A stretch of DNA of 64,000 nucleotides from Pseudomonas sp. Leaf48 (lineage in GTDB: Bacteria; Pseudomonadota; Gammaproteobacteria; Pseudomonadales; Pseudomonadaceae): contig NZ_LMLH01000010.1 of the NCBI RefSeq assembly GCF_001421885.1, forward strand, positions 45,482 through 109,481. The letters run 5' to 3'. Positions 1 to 9,725 of this stretch are shown piece after piece (positions within the stretch are counted from its first letter, which is position 1; every line of letters begins with the position of its first letter). The notes below the pieces were generated by a model, which saw only the letters and a list, made by a program, of their open reading frames with translations, searched no databases and was not told the DNA's origin. The translations under genes and the position numbers were made by a program.

Positions 1-314
1 AGCTGTTCGATCTTGCCTGGTTTGCCATCCCATTCAGCGGAATCGGGCAAAGGATCTTTTCTTTCAGTGATGTTTGGCCAGATATCAGCCAACTCTGCGT
101 TCAGCTCAATGAAGTTTTCCATGCCGGACGGCACTTCATCTTCGGAGAAGATGGCCACGGCAGGGCATTCAGGTTCGCACAGGGCGCAGTCGATGCACTC
201 ATCCGGGTGAATCACCAGGAAGTTCGGGCCTTCGTAAAAGCAGTCCACCGGACAGACTTCTACGCAGTCGGTGTACTTGCACTTGATGCAGTTGTCGGTG
301 ACGACGAAGGTCAT
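1..314 (-). CDS. fdxA: 7Fe ferredoxin FdxA, 3' end cut by window edge
   Basis: Small cytoplasmic electron carrier with one [3Fe-4S] and one [4Fe-4S] cluster. Reading the minus strand from the ATG at 314, the protein begins [20 protein letters not shown] and carries the N-terminal C-x-x-C-x(4)-C-x(3)-CP pattern and a second [12 protein letters not shown] motif, both diagnostic of this family. About 104 residues are visible; the family is usually 107 residues, so only the last few codons lie outside the window. mutS lies upstream on the same strand. In Pseudomonas the sRNA rsmZ and rpoS normally follow fdxA, which would be just beyond base 1; that is inference from conserved order. Confidence 0.93.
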   Translation of the reverse strand, partial: MTFVVTDNCIKCKYTDCVEVCPVDCFYEGPNFLVIHPDECIDCALCEPECPAVAIFSEDEVPSGMENFIELNAELADIWPNITERKDPLPDSAEWDGKPGKIEQ

Positions 315-455
315 TTCTAATTTTCTCCTCAGGCGCGGCTTGCTGCGCCCCTTCACGTGGGGGTCGCAGGTTCGGGAGCGATAGTCTGCTGGCCAGGCTA
401 TTAGCCAGCAGCATCCCAAACCGCGCGAGATTCTAACAGCTTGCGGCCCGCTGCG

Positions 456-3035
456 TTAGATCCGGTTCTTTAGTGCATAGAGCATTTCGAGTGCACGGCG
501 TGGCGTCATGTCGTCCAGGTCGAGCTTTGCAAGCTCATCGAGCACTGGGTGCGGCAAGCTGGCGAACAAGTCGCTTTGCTGCGGCGCAGCCGGTTTGCCC
601 TTGGCAGGCTTCGGTGCTTCATGAGGCAGCGCGGTGTCTTCCAGGCGGCTCAGGTGCTCACGGGCACGCAAGATCACCTCCGTCGGCACACCCGCCAGCT
701 GCGCCACGGCCAGGCCGTAGCTTTGGCTGGCGGGCCCGGGGAGTACATGGTGCAGGAACACAATGCGCTCGTTGTGTTCGGTGGCATTGAGGTGCACGTT
801 GGCTACCAGCGGCTGGGATTCGGGCAGCACGGTCAGTTCAAAGTAGTGGGTGGCGAACAGGGTGTAGGCGCGAAGTTGTGCCAGGCGCTCGGCCGCCGCC
901 CATGCTAGGGACAGGCCATCAAAGGTGCTGGTGCCGCGACCGACTTCGTCCATCAGCACCAGGCTGCGTTCGGTGGCATTGTGCAGGATGTTTGCAGTCT
1001 CGCTCATTTCGACCATGAAGGTCGAACGCCCGCCGGCCAGGTCATCGCTGGAGCCGATCCGGGTAAAGATGCGGTCGACCAGCGACAGCTCACAGCTGGC
1101 GGCCGGCACGAAACTGCCGATGTGCGCCAGCAATACGATCAACGCGGTCTGGCGCATGTAGGTGGATTTACCGCCCATGTTCGGACCGGTAATCACCAGC
1201 ATGCGGGTGCTGTCGTCCAGGCTCAGGTCGTTGGCCACGAACGGCGTAGTCAGTACCTGTTCGACCACCGGGTGACGGCCCTGGCTGATGCGCATGCAGG
1301 GTTCGCTGACGAAACGCGGGCAGTTCAGGTCAAGGTTCAGCGCGCGCTCGGCGAGGTTGCTCAGCACATCCAGTTCGGCCAGTGCACCCGCGGTATCTTG
1401 CAGTGGTGGCAACTGGCTGATCAGGTCTTCGAGCAGCGCTTCGTAGAGCATTTTCTCGCGGGCCAGGGCGCGGCTCTTGGCCGACAGCGCCTTGTCTTCA
1501 AAGGCCTTGAGTTCCGGGGTAATGAAGCGCTCGGCACCCTTGAGGGTCTGGCGCCGAATGTAGTCGGCCGGTGCCGATTCGGCCTGCTTGCTCGGCAGTT
1601 CGATGAAGTAGCCGTGGATGCGGTTGTAACCGACCTTCAAGTGGGAGAGACCGGTGCGGGCCTTTTCCCGGGCTTCGAGGTCGATCAGGAATTGCCCGGC
1701 GTTCTCACTGAGCGATTGCAGGTCATCGAGCTCGCTGTCGTAACCGGTCTTCAACACGCCGCCGTCACGGATCACTGCCGGCGGGTTGTCGATGATGGCT
1801 TTTTCCAGCAGTGCCGCCAGTTCCGGGTAGGTGCTGGTGATGGTCGCCAGTTGCTGCAGGTGCGGCGCTTCGAGCTCGGTCATCGCCACTTGCAGTTCGG
1901 GCAATGCACCCAGGGCATCGCGCAAGCGCGCAAGGTCACGCGGGCGGGCGTTACGCAGGCCGATCCGCGCGAGAATACGCTCGATGTCGCCGATTTCCTT
2001 GAGTTGCGGTTGCAGGCGCTCGAACCGGTAGCGGTCGAGCAGGCAGGTGATCGACGACTGGCGTGCCAGCAACACCGTCAGGTCACGCAGCGGACGGTTC
2101 AGCCAACGGGTCAACAGACGGCTGCCCATGGCGGTCTGGCAGCGGTCGACCACCGATTGCAGGGTATTGTCGCGACCGCCGGCCAGGTTGGTATCGAGTT
2201 CCAGGTTGCGACGGCTGGCACCGTCCAGCACCACGGTGTCGTCCAGGCGTTCATGACGCAAGCTGCGCAAATGGGGCAGGGCGGTGCGCTGGGTTTCCTT
2301 GGCGTAGGCCAGCAGGCAACCGGCGGCGCCGATGGCCAGGGTCAGGTTTTCGCAGCCAAAGCCTTTGAGGTCCTGGGTGGAAAATTGCTGGCACAGGCTT
2401 TTGAATGCCGAGTCGCGCTCGAAATCCCACGGCGCGCGGCGACGAACGCCACGACGTTTTTCCGCCGGCAAATCCTTTGGCCAGTCATCCGGGATCAACA
2501 GCTCTACGGGATTGACCCGCTCCAGTTCCGCCAGCAGGTTTTCCCAGCCCTTGATTTCCAGCACGCTGAAGTTGCCGCTGGTGATATCCAGCACCGCCAG
2601 GCCGAACAGGCGCTCATCGCCCAGAACGGCGGCGATCAGGTTGTCCCGGCGTTCATCCAGCAGCGCCTCGTCACTTACCGTCCCCGGGGTGATGATCCGC
2701 ACCACCTGACGTTCCACCGGCCCTTTGCTGGTAGCCGGGTCACCGACCTGCTCGCAAATCACCACCGATTCGCCCAGCTTCACCAGTTTGGCCAGGTAGC
2801 CTTCGGCGGCATGGTAAGGAATACCGCACATCGGAATCGCCTGCCCGGCCGACTGCCCGCGGGCGGTCAGGGTGATGTCCAGCAGCTTGGCGGCCTTCTT
2901 CGCGTCTTCGTAGAAGATCTCGTAGAAGTCGCCCATGCGGTAGAACATCAGCTGGTCTGGGTGCTGGTTCTTCAGGCGCCAGTATTGCTGCATCATCGGG
3001 GTGTGCGAGGACAGATCGGAAGTAGCTGTATTCAT
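456..3035 (-). CDS. mutS: DNA mismatch repair protein MutS
   Basis: Recognises mispaired bases and starts methyl-independent mismatch repair with MutL. The 859-residue product has the N-terminal mismatch-binding domain with the F-x-E motif (FYEIF), connector, lever and clamp domains, and a C-terminal ABC-type ATPase with Walker [10 protein letters not shown] and Walker B/signature [12 protein letters not shown]. The open frame extends 57 codons upstream of 3035, but the ATG at 3035 gives the usual Pseudomonas N-terminus ([19 protein letters not shown]), so the longer start was rejected. No strong ribosome-binding site precedes this ATG. The gene diverges from pncC-recA. Confidence 0.97.
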   Translation of the reverse strand: MNTATSDLSSHTPMMQQYWRLKNQHPDQLMFYRMGDFYEIFYEDAKKAAKLLDITLTARGQSAGQAIPMCGIPYHAAEGYLAKLVKLGESVVICEQVGDPATSKGPVERQVVRIITPGTVSDEALLDERRDNLIAAVLGDERLFGLAVLDITSGNFSVLEIKGWENLLAELERVNPVELLIPDDWPKDLPAEKRRGVRRRAPWDFERDSAFKSLCQQFSTQDLKGFGCENLTLAIGAAGCLLAYAKETQRTALPHLRSLRHERLDDTVVLDGASRRNLELDTNLAGGRDNTLQSVVDRCQTAMGSRLLTRWLNRPLRDLTVLLARQSSITCLLDRYRFERLQPQLKEIGDIERILARIGLRNARPRDLARLRDALGALPELQVAMTELEAPHLQQLATITSTYPELAALLEKAIIDNPPAVIRDGGVLKTGYDSELDDLQSLSENAGQFLIDLEAREKARTGLSHLKVGYNRIHGYFIELPSKQAESAPADYIRRQTLKGAERFITPELKAFEDKALSAKSRALAREKMLYEALLEDLISQLPPLQDTAGALAELDVLSNLAERALNLDLNCPRFVSEPCMRISQGRHPVVEQVLTTPFVANDLSLDDSTRMLVITGPNMGGKSTYMRQTALIVLLAHIGSFVPAASCELSLVDRIFTRIGSSDDLAGGRSTFMVEMSETANILHNATERSLVLMDEVGRGTSTFDGLSLAWAAAERLAQLRAYTLFATHYFELTVLPESQPLVANVHLNATEHNERIVFLHHVLPGPASQSYGLAVAQLAGVPTEVILRAREHLSRLEDTALPHEAPKPAKGKPAAPQQSDLFASLPHPVLDELAKLDLDDMTPRRALEMLYALKNRI

Positions 3036-3307
3036 CGGTAGCTTAGGAAGACTCGTTGAAAGGTGTGGGGCAAAAGGAGGGGCATCGGCCCGGCTTTTCC
3101 GCGATGGGCGCAAGGTTACCATGGGCGGTCTACCCGCCGCAGGCATGAAAGCCGCTGCTCGCCTTGTCACTTGTCGTGACACTGATGGTTGGGCGCCCGG
3201 CAACATTGGCGCAGGCGCTGGCTCTGCACATTTTGATCCGTCTTGTAACTTGCAAGTGCGACCCGCTGGTGTACGGTTAGTCTCATCCGCCCCATCAGGA
3301 GATCACC

Positions 3308-3808
3308 GTGAAAGAAATCACCCAGCTGGCCGCTGAACTTGGCCGACGCTTGCAGGTTCTCAATGCCCACGTGACCACGGCCGAGTCTTGTACCGGTGGC
3401 GGCATCGCCGAGGCCATTACCCGTATTCCGGGCAGTTCCGCGTGGTTCGAAGCCGGTTACGTCACCTACTCAAATCGACAGAAAACCCTGCAACTGGATG
3501 TTCCAGTGGAGTTGTTCACCACGGTGGGGGCGGTTAGCCGCGAGGTGGTCGAGGCCATGGTTCGTGGCGCACAGGAAAAAAACCGCGCGTATTTCTCCGT
3601 GGCCGTCAGTGGTATCGCCGGGCCGGATGGTGGAACAGCGAACAAGCCGGTGGGCACGGTCTGGCTGGCCTGGGGTGTGGGCGACCAGGTGTTCACCGAG
3701 CTTCAGCACTTCCCTGGCAACCGCGATGACGTCCGCCGACAAACGGTGAAGGCCGCGCTAGAGGGGCTGCTGCGCTATGCCGCGGCAGAAATCTCAAATC
3801 AGGGGTAG
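3308..3808 (+). CDS. pncC: Nicotinamide-nucleotide amidase (CinA C-terminal domain protein)
   Basis: Single-domain CinA C-terminal protein of 166 residues. The family hydrolyses nicotinamide mononucleotide to nicotinate mononucleotide in pyridine-nucleotide recycling. Family motifs visible are TAESCTGGG near residue 24, [11 protein letters not shown] in the middle, and [11 protein letters not shown] followed by [10 protein letters not shown]. The start is GTG, supported by AGGAG at 3297-3301 with a 6-base spacer. It sits just upstream of recA as in other pseudomonads. It lacks the N-terminal CinA molybdopterin-binding domain, which is normal for the YgaD/PncC type. Confidence 0.93.
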   Translation: MKEITQLAAELGRRLQVLNAHVTTAESCTGGGIAEAITRIPGSSAWFEAGYVTYSNRQKTLQLDVPVELFTTVGAVSREVVEAMVRGAQEKNRAYFSVAVSGIAGPDGGTANKPVGTVWLAWGVGDQVFTELQHFPGNRDDVRRQTVKAALEGLLRYAAAEISNQG

Positions 3809-3835
3809 GCGATCGGCAAACCCTGTGGAATAATA

Positions 3836-3851
3836 CTGTCTACTTATACAG
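3836..3851 (+). promoter_or_regulatory. LexA (SOS) box upstream of recA
   Basis: CTGTCTACTTATACAG, a near-perfect CTG-N10-CAG LexA operator that matches the Pseudomonas consensus CTGTATATA-N-ATACAG well. It lies 40 bases upstream of the recA ATG, the expected place for LexA repression of recA-recX. Confidence 0.92.
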
Positions 3852-3891
3852 GTGTTGGCCGTCAGGCCTTATTGATTACGTGAGGACTTTA

Positions 3892-4950
3892 ATGGACGAC
3901 AACAAGAAGAAAGCCTTGGCTGCGGCCCTGGGTCAGATCGAACGTCAATTCGGCAAGGGTGCCGTAATGCGTATGGGCGATCAGGACCGTCAGGCGATCC
4001 CGGCCATTTCCACCGGCTCTCTGGGTCTGGACATCGCACTGGGCATTGGCGGTCTGCCAAAAGGCCGTATTGTTGAAATCTACGGTCCTGAATCTTCCGG
4101 TAAAACCACGCTGACCCTGTCCGTGATCGCCCAGGCGCAAAAAGCCGGCGCAACCTGCGCATTCGTCGATGCGGAACACGCCCTCGACCCGGAATACGCC
4201 GGCAAGCTGGGCGTCAACGTCGACGACCTGCTGGTTTCCCAGCCGGACACCGGCGAGCAGGCCCTGGAAATCACCGACATGCTGGTGCGTTCCAACGCGG
4301 TTGACGTGATCATCGTCGACTCCGTGGCTGCCCTGGTACCCAAGGCGGAAATCGAAGGCGAAATGGGTGACATGCACGTGGGCCTGCAAGCCCGCCTGAT
4401 GTCCCAGGCGCTGCGTAAAATTACCGGTAACATCAAGAACGCCAACTGCCTGGTCATCTTCATCAACCAGATCCGTATGAAAATCGGCGTGATGTTCGGC
4501 AGCCCGGAAACCACCACTGGTGGTAACGCGCTGAAGTTCTACGCTTCGGTTCGTCTGGACATCCGCCGCACTGGCGCGGTGAAAGAAGGTGATGAGGTTG
4601 TCGGTAGCGAAACCCGCGTCAAGGTTGTGAAGAACAAGGTTGCTTCGCCGTTCCGTCAGGCCGAGTTCCAGATTCTTTACGGCAAGGGCATCTACCTCAA
4701 CGGTGAGATGATCGACCTGGGTGTTCTGCACGGTTTCGTCGAGAAGTCCGGTGCCTGGTATGCCTATGAAGGCACCAAGATCGGTCAGGGCAAGGCCAAC
4801 TCGGCCAAGTTCCTGGCAGACAACCCGGAAATCGCCGCGAAGCTCGAGAAGCAACTGCGTGACAAGTTGCTGTCCCCGTCATCGGTTGCTGATGCCAAAG
4901 CTTCAGCGGTCAAAGAGACCGAAGACGACCTGGCTGACGCTGATATCTGA
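3892..4950 (+). CDS. recA: Recombinase RecA
   Basis: Forms ATP-dependent filaments on single-stranded DNA, carries out strand exchange and triggers LexA self-cleavage. The product is 352 residues with Walker [10 protein letters not shown] at residues 65-73, Walker [11 protein letters not shown] and the [14 protein letters not shown] loop. The ATG at 3892 was chosen over the in-frame GTG at 3880 because TGAGGA at 3881-3886 is a correctly spaced ribosome-binding site and [13 protein letters not shown] is the family start. A LexA box lies upstream, and recX follows after 8 bases in the same operon. Confidence 0.99.
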   Translation: MDDNKKKALAAALGQIERQFGKGAVMRMGDQDRQAIPAISTGSLGLDIALGIGGLPKGRIVEIYGPESSGKTTLTLSVIAQAQKAGATCAFVDAEHALDPEYAGKLGVNVDDLLVSQPDTGEQALEITDMLVRSNAVDVIIVDSVAALVPKAEIEGEMGDMHVGLQARLMSQALRKITGNIKNANCLVIFINQIRMKIGVMFGSPETTTGGNALKFYASVRLDIRRTGAVKEGDEVVGSETRVKVVKNKVASPFRQAEFQILYGKGIYLNGEMIDLGVLHGFVEKSGAWYAYEGTKIGQGKANSAKFLADNPEIAAKLEKQLRDKLLSPSSVADAKASAVKETEDDLADADI

Positions 4951-4958
4951 TCAAAGCG

Positions 4959-5426
4959 ATGACCGCCGTACTCGATACCCTCGTCGCGGTGCGGCGAACC
5001 GCCATGGACCTGCTCGCACGACGCGAGCACGGTCGAGTCGAGCTGACGCGTAAACTGCGTCAGCGCGGCGCCAGCCCTGAAATGATCGAAACAGCGCTCG
5101 ACCGTTTGACGGAAGAAGGCCTGTTATCCGAAGCCCGTTACCTCGAAAGTTTTGTCTCCTATCGTGCCCGTTCCGGTTACGGCCCTTTGCGTATTCGTGA
5201 AGAGTTGAGCCAGCGCGGCCTGCAGCGTAGCGACATAGAACTGGCCTTGCGCGAGAGCGGTATCCTTTGGCATGAGCAGCTGGAAGATACCTGGCGACGA
5301 AAATTTTCCGGGCAATTGCCGACAGACGTTCGGGAGCGCGCCAGGCAAGGCAGGTTCCTGGCGTATCGGGGGTTCTCGATGGAGATGATCAACCGCTTGT
5401 TCAGCGGTAGAGGGATGGATGATTAA
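4959..5426 (+). CDS. recX: Regulatory protein RecX
   Basis: RecX modulates RecA filaments, generally inhibiting their extension. The 155-residue helical protein shows the family repeats: [12 protein letters not shown] near the N-terminus, followed by the [13 protein letters not shown] and [11 protein letters not shown] segments. It starts 8 bases after the recA stop and ends just before a strong intrinsic terminator, so recA-recX form one LexA-controlled transcription unit. Confidence 0.96.
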   Translation: MTAVLDTLVAVRRTAMDLLARREHGRVELTRKLRQRGASPEMIETALDRLTEEGLLSEARYLESFVSYRARSGYGPLRIREELSQRGLQRSDIELALRESGILWHEQLEDTWRRKFSGQLPTDVRERARQGRFLAYRGFSMEMINRLFSGRGMDD

Positions 5427-5430
5427 GAAG

Positions 5431-5464
5431 CGGCCCGCTATTTCGATAGCGGGCCGTTTTTTTT
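5431..5464 (+). terminator. Intrinsic terminator of recA-recX
   Basis: Perfect 11-bp stem (CGGCCCGCTAT/ATAGCGGGCCG) closed by a TTCG tetraloop and followed by eight T residues on the plus strand. It separates recX from the convergent LOG-family gene. Confidence 0.95.
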
Positions 5465-5467
5465 GCA

Positions 5468-6586
5468 TCAGGAAACCTTTGAAGCTGCCCGTGCGCGCTG
5501 TTGCACCTTGGGTGTGGGTTGCGCCCGGTTTTCCGGCAGGTTGATGTAGTCCACCAGCTCGCGCAGGCGACCATGATTACGCGCGTTGAAGTTGAAGGCC
5601 AGTCGCGCAAGATGGCTGTACTGGGCTTCGTCGTGTTCTTCGCCGTTGTAGGCGTGCTGATGGAAATGATCGCTCAGGCACAGATCGGCAAACGCCTGCT
5701 GCATGTGTTCGAGTGCCTGGTCGCTGAGCGGGTGATTCATGCGAATCAGGAATTGCTGCTTGAGCCAGCGGCTGGAGTGGAAGTTGCTGTAGAACTGGTT
5801 GATGTGTTCCACCGCTTCATCGACGTTGTAGACGAGTTTCACCAGCTTCATGTCGGTGGGCAGGATGTAGCGATTTTCTTCCAGTTGCTCGTGTATGAAG
5901 TTCAGCGCTCCTTGCCAGAACGTGCCGCCCGGCGCGTCCAGCAGTACCACAGGTACCAGCGGGCTTTTGCCGGTCTGGATCAGAGTCAGCACTTCCAGTG
6001 CTTCATCCAGGGTACCGAAGCCGCCCGGGCACAGCACCAGCGCATCGGCTTCCTTGACGAAGAACAGCTTGCGGGTGAAGAAGAAGTGGAAAGGCAGCAG
6101 GTTGCTCGTACCGTTGACGGTGGGGTTGGCGTGCTGTTCGAAGGGCAGGGTGATGTTGAATCCCAGGCTGTGAGTCAGGCCGGCCCCTTCGTGGGCCGCG
6201 GCCATGATGCCGCCACCGGCACCGGTGATGACCATCAGGTCCGAGCGCGCCAGTGCGGCGCCGAGCTCCCGCGCCATCGCGTAGAGCGGGTGTTCTATCG
6301 GGGTTCGGGCGGAACCGAACACAGTGACTTTGCGTCGTCCCTTGAACTGTTCAAGCACGCGAAAGGCCTGCTCCAGTTCGCGCAAGGCTTGCAGGGTGAT
6401 CTTGGCGTTCCAGCGGTTGTGGTCTTCCTGGGCCATGCGCAGCACAGTCAGGATCATGTCTCGATAGATCGGAATGTTCGGGCTGTTGGGTGAAATGAGG
6501 TTGAGTTGTTCTTCGACCTTTTTGATGAGGTCGTGGCCGCTTTCTGCAAAATGACGGCTGAGGAGGTCATTCGGTTGGTAAGGCAT
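5468..6586 (-). CDS. LOG-family protein (TIGR00730 Rossmann fold)
   Basis: The 372-residue protein has a LOG/lysine-decarboxylase-like Rossmann domain in its centre, with the GAGGGIMAAAHEGA and PGGFGTLDEALE motifs that bind and cleave nucleoside monophosphates in family members (phosphoribohydrolase, N-glycosidic bond). The N-terminal ~80 residues and the C-terminal ~100 residues lie outside that domain, so the protein is longer than minimal LOG enzymes of ~190 residues. GGAGAAG lies 5-6 bases upstream of the ATG. The old name lysine decarboxylase is not supported by any catalytic motif. The substrate cannot be read from sequence. Confidence 0.88.
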   Translation of the reverse strand: MPYQPNDLLSRHFAESGHDLIKKVEEQLNLISPNSPNIPIYRDMILTVLRMAQEDHNRWNAKITLQALRELEQAFRVLEQFKGRRKVTVFGSARTPIEHPLYAMARELGAALARSDLMVITGAGGGIMAAAHEGAGLTHSLGFNITLPFEQHANPTVNGTSNLLPFHFFFTRKLFFVKEADALVLCPGGFGTLDEALEVLTLIQTGKSPLVPVVLLDAPGGTFWQGALNFIHEQLEENRYILPTDMKLVKLVYNVDEAVEHINQFYSNFHSSRWLKQQFLIRMNHPLSDQALEHMQQAFADLCLSDHFHQHAYNGEEHDEAQYSHLARLAFNFNARNHGRLRELVDYINLPENRAQPTPKVQQRARAASKVS

Positions 6587-6890
6587 TCAACTTCTCCTTC
6601 TGCACAGAACCCAGGGCTTCGACTGCGTATGTCGAATGCCGCGACACGTCCTGCGTCGCTGTCTGCTCAGGTCCATGCCTGGGCGATCCACTTGGCCCGA
6701 CTGGCAGCCGGGTCATCCAGACAGGCTCTGTTTGTCCTTGGATGAAAGAAACGTTCGCACAACACGACGCGTTACGGGCAGCCCCTTTCCTGCCCTGAAA
6801 GTGAACATGGTTAGCGCACATCCCGACCTTGCAATGAATGGCTGCCTTGATCATTGCGCCATAAGGTCTTTCCTGGCAATCGCTTATTGA
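6587..6890. other. Intergenic stretch, nothing assignable
   Basis: No coding region with plausible start, ribosome-binding site and codon use is seen on either strand, and no tRNA-like or terminator structure stands out. It should contain the promoter of the LOG-family gene, which begins at 6586 on the minus strand. Confidence 0.5.
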
Positions 6891-7046
6891 CGATTTGCAA
6901 GGTGGTTTCGCCGCTCGACTCATTTGAGTCTTGAGGAGGAGTACTGCCGACGATTACGTGGTGCTGAGCGTCGGTCGCACTTTTTGCAGGCGTTGTTGGC
7001 GCAACTGCGCGCCGAGGATGAACAACGGCGCGCCAGTTTCCGATGA
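6891..7046 (+). other. Possible small or remnant coding frame
   Basis: After a TGA, one plus-strand frame runs open for about 50 codons and ends with TGA at 7044-7046, abutting the stop of the convergent gene at 7047. Its predicted C-terminus (EEEYCRRLRGAERRSHFLQA, then LLAQLRAEDEQRRASFR) is helical, Arg/Glu-rich and protein-like. There is no ATG; a TTG at 6924 is the only internal start candidate seen and it has no clear ribosome-binding site. It may be a decayed gene end, a small unannotated protein or chance. I do not recognise it. Confidence 0.25.
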
Positions 7047-7472
7047 TTACTTCTTCTTCGCCGGGGTTGCTTTCGGGCAATCCGATTCCTCGAAGCTTGC
7101 GGAGCCGACCGGACGGTTGGTTTTCACTTCGGTGAAGTCGTAGCGCATGATCGCGCCCTTGGCCATCAGCTTGCGAAAGCCTGGGTTATTGCAGACCGAG
7201 GAACCGAGCTGGAAGTACACCGCTTTGGGGTCCGCGCGCATTTTATCGGCGTGGCTGCTTTGTACGCTCAGGTGGTTGATCAGCACCTTGCCTTCGACGG
7301 TATAGCCTTGATCGAGGATGTCTTCGTTGATCGCCCTTGGCGTGCCGACACTGCTTTGAGTGGCGACGTTTTTCAGCTCTCTGTTCAGATTCTGCTCATT
7401 CAAGGACGCAGCCTGAACGCTAAAGGACGACGCCAGCAAAATGGCAGCGGTAGGAACGATAAGGCGCAGCAT
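7047..7472 (-). CDS. Small secreted protein, PA3611-like quorum-sensing-regulated virulence factor family
   Basis: The 141-residue product has a clear Sec signal peptide (MLRLIVPTAAILLASSFSVQA-A), so it is exported. The mature part is small and basic with two Cys (SSVCNNPGFRKL and ESDCP) that could pair, and ends in a Lys-rich tail PKATPAKKK. It resembles the PA3611 family, named for quorum-sensing-regulated expression in P. aeruginosa; the recA-recX neighbourhood fits that assignment. CCAGGAGAG sits 7-8 bases before the ATG. The biochemical role is unknown. Confidence 0.8.
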   Translation of the reverse strand: MLRLIVPTAAILLASSFSVQAASLNEQNLNRELKNVATQSSVGTPRAINEDILDQGYTVEGKVLINHLSVQSSHADKMRADPKAVYFQLGSSVCNNPGFRKLMAKGAIMRYDFTEVKTNRPVGSASFEESDCPKATPAKKK

Positions 7473-7660
7473 GAAACTCTCCTGGTTCAGTGATGGGCGT
7501 TTGACCTATCACGTGACTGTGCGTTCAGTGGCGGCGAATTATAGGGGAGCCGGTCTGGACGGTACAGGCTTGCGCCGGCTGGTCTGGTAAACTGTGTGAT
7601 CTTTTTGCCCTGCCGAGTGTGTTTCGTGTCGATTTTCCCTCCCTGCCGACGTTGCCTGCA

Positions 7661-8395
7661 ATGAGCCATGTCCCTGCGCGTTTTGCCTCGAACGCTGTAG
7701 CCCGCTTGCGCGACCAGCGCGAAGAGGAGGGCATCAGGCCGATTCAGGCCCGTGGCTGGCGGGCGACCCGTTGCCGCGCGTGCCGGGTGATCGAGAGTCA
7801 TTGCCTGTGCGCGTGGCGTCCGCAGGTTGAGAGCCGTTCCGGCATCTGTCTGATCATGACCAGCAAGGAGGTGTTCAAACCGAGCAATACCGGATGGCTG
7901 ATCGCCGATGTCGTGCCGGACAATCATGCTTTCATCTGGTCGCGTACCGAGGTCGATCCGCAGTTGCTGGCATTGCTGGCCGACCCGACATGGCAACCTT
8001 ATCTGGTGTTTCCCGGCGAGTACGTTGCACCGGAGCGCGTGACCAACACCGTCGAGATCAACAGCACCAGGCGGCCGCTGTTCATTCTGCTGGATGCGAC
8101 CTGGACCGAAGCGCGGAAGATTTTCCGTAAAAGCCCATATTTCGATAAGTTGCCGATCCTCAGCCTGCTACCCGAACGACTCTCGCGCTATCGGCTGCGT
8201 CGTTCGACTCGCAGTGAGCATCTGTGCACGGCGGAAGTGGCGGCATTGTGTCTCGATCTGGCGGGCGACGTTGCCGCCGCTTCGGCGCTGGATGCTTATT
8301 TTGACGTGTTCAGCCAGCACTACCTCGATGCCAAGCATCAGCTGGAAATGAATGTTTCGACCCCGGCACACGCCGAGTTAATGCCTTATGTGTAG
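7661..8395 (+). CDS. DTW-domain tRNA-uridine aminocarboxypropyltransferase
   Basis: DTW-domain proteins transfer the aminocarboxypropyl group of S-adenosylmethionine to uridine in tRNA (acp3U; E. coli TapT/YfiP). Visible are an N-terminal Cys cluster likely to bind zinc (CRACRVIESHCLC) and the conserved D-x-T-W region LLDATWTEARKIFRKS, followed by S-x-Y-R-L-R-R. The ATG at 7661 gives 244 residues (MSHVPARFASNAV...). An in-frame GTG at 7619 would add 14 residues. Neither has a good ribosome-binding site, so the start is uncertain. Confidence 0.85.
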   Translation: MSHVPARFASNAVARLRDQREEEGIRPIQARGWRATRCRACRVIESHCLCAWRPQVESRSGICLIMTSKEVFKPSNTGWLIADVVPDNHAFIWSRTEVDPQLLALLADPTWQPYLVFPGEYVAPERVTNTVEINSTRRPLFILLDATWTEARKIFRKSPYFDKLPILSLLPERLSRYRLRRSTRSEHLCTAEVAALCLDLAGDVAAASALDAYFDVFSQHYLDAKHQLEMNVSTPAHAELMPYV

Positions 8396-8519
8396 CAGCT
8401 AGCCAGATTGGTGTGCTGATTGTTGCGTATACTGCAATAAAGTGTACTGGCCATTCGGCTTGACCACCCCGGTTTCGCTGGGCATGCTTGGCACCGATTG
8501 GGTTGCGGCCAGCGTTTGA

Positions 8520-8608
8520 AACGCCGTTTATCTGGCGTTGAACGTGCCCGGTCGGTGCGGCTGCGTGGCCGTACTCGAGTTGTGTTGGCGATGCCCGAAT
8601 GCATCGGG
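8520..8608. promoter_or_regulatory. Inverted repeats in the erdR leader
   Basis: Two short inverted repeats lie in the 243-base gap before erdR: AACGCC-8 nt-GGCGTT at 8520-8539 and CCCGA-ATGCA-TCGGG at 8594-8608. Either may be a regulator-binding site or a leader hairpin. This is pattern evidence only. Confidence 0.25.
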
Positions 8609-8638
8609 TATTCCCTGAAAAACAGGATCATTTGAAAC

Positions 8639-9289
8639 ATGGCCACATACGAAATCCTGATTGCCGATGATCACCCTCTTTTTCGTAGCGCGTTGCACCA
8701 GGCACTGACGCTGGGTCTTGGCCCGGATGTGCGTCTGGTGGAGGTGGCGAGCATTGCCGAGCTGGAAACCCGCCTGACCGAAAAATCCGATTGGGATCTG
8801 GTGCTGCTGGATCTGAACATGCCGGGGGCGTATGGTTTTTCCGGATTGGTCCTGTTGCGTGGTCAGTATCCACAGATTCCGGTGGTCATGGTGTCGGCCC
8901 AGGAAGAGGCGACCATCATGGTCAAGTCTCGCGAATTCGGTGCCAGCGGTTTTATCCCCAAGTCCAGTGATCTGAGTGTTATTCAGAGTGCAGTGCGTGC
9001 GGTGCTTGACGGCGATGTTTTCTGGCCGCCCCAGGCGTTCGAAGCGGTCAGCGTTTCCGAGGAAGCCAAGGCTGCCAGCGAGGGTCTGGCGAGCCTGACT
9101 CCGCAGCAGTTCCGGGTATTGACCATGGTCTGCGAAGGCTTGTTGAACAAACAGATCGCTTACGAACTGAGCGTTTCCGAAGCGACCATCAAGGCCCACG
9201 TGACCGCGATTTTCCGTAAGCTGAATGTGCGGACCCGAACCCAGGCTGCGTTGCTCTTGCAACAACTTGAGTCAATTTCCAGCCACTAA
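8639..9289 (+). CDS. erdR: LuxR-family response regulator ErdR
   Basis: Two-component response regulator of 216 residues. An N-terminal receiver domain carries the acidic pair (IADDHP, D10/D11), the phospho-acceptor D58 in VLLDLNMPG, the S/T in VVMVSAQ and K in IPKSS. The C-terminal LuxR/NarL helix-turn-helix lies at about 145-210 (LTPQQFRVLTMVCEGLLNKQ, then SEATIKAHVTAIFRKL). Sequence and the following dgkA match the ErdR locus, implicated in P. aeruginosa in ethanol/acetate metabolism. No cognate kinase is adjacent, so it is an orphan here. Confidence 0.88.
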   Translation: MATYEILIADDHPLFRSALHQALTLGLGPDVRLVEVASIAELETRLTEKSDWDLVLLDLNMPGAYGFSGLVLLRGQYPQIPVVMVSAQEEATIMVKSREFGASGFIPKSSDLSVIQSAVRAVLDGDVFWPPQAFEAVSVSEEAKAASEGLASLTPQQFRVLTMVCEGLLNKQIAYELSVSEATIKAHVTAIFRKLNVRTRTQAALLLQQLESISSH

Positions 9290-9362
9290 CGCTGGAACGT
9301 TCACGCTTTTTTGACTTTGGTTAATCTAGCTTTCCCACTTCTTTTTTTCAGTTGCCTACTCT

Positions 9363-9725
9363 ATGTCACCTTTCAAAGGCCAAACCGGCCTTAAACGTAT
9401 TCTCAACGCCTCCGGTTATTCGCTGGATGGACTGCGCGCCGCTTTCACTGGCGAAGCGGCTTTTCGCCAGCTGGTGTTGCTTAACGCGATCCTGATTCCA
9501 CTGTCTTTCTTCCTGAATGTCAGCCGGGTCGAGCAGGCGCTGCTGATTGCGGTGTGCCTGTTGGCATTGATCGTCGAGTTGCTCAACTCAGCGGTGGAAG
9601 CGGCGATCGACCGCATTTCCCTTGAGCTGCACCCGCTATCCAAGAACGCCAAGGACATGGGCAGTGCCGCGCAGTTCGTGGCACTGAGCATGATTGCGCT
9701 GGTGTGGGCGGTGATACTGCTTTAA
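9363..9725 (+). CDS. dgkA: Diacylglycerol kinase DgkA
   Basis: Inner-membrane kinase that phosphorylates diacylglycerol to phosphatidate, recycling lipid released during envelope synthesis. The 120-residue protein has the prokaryotic DAGK layout: an N-terminal amphipathic helix, three membrane helices and the signature LIVELLNSAVEAAIDRISLE with its catalytic acidic residues. It follows erdR after 73 bases. The stop overlaps the stop of the convergent finR gene by three bases. No convincing ribosome-binding site is visible. Confidence 0.95.
   Translation: MSPFKGQTGLKRILNASGYSLDGLRAAFTGEAAFRQLVLLNAILIPLSFFLNVSRVEQALLIAVCLLALIVELLNSAVEAAIDRISLELHPLSKNAKDMGSAAQFVALSMIALVWAVILL

Noticed and set aside
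981..3041. Long plus-strand open frame (686 codons) opposite mutS
   Set aside because: It is antisense to a clear mutS gene, is Gln/His/Arg-rich without domains, and arises from high GC in the complementary frame.
8481..8520. TTGGCAC...GGTTGC resembling a sigma-54 promoter before erdR
   Set aside because: The spacing between the GG and GC elements is three bases too long.
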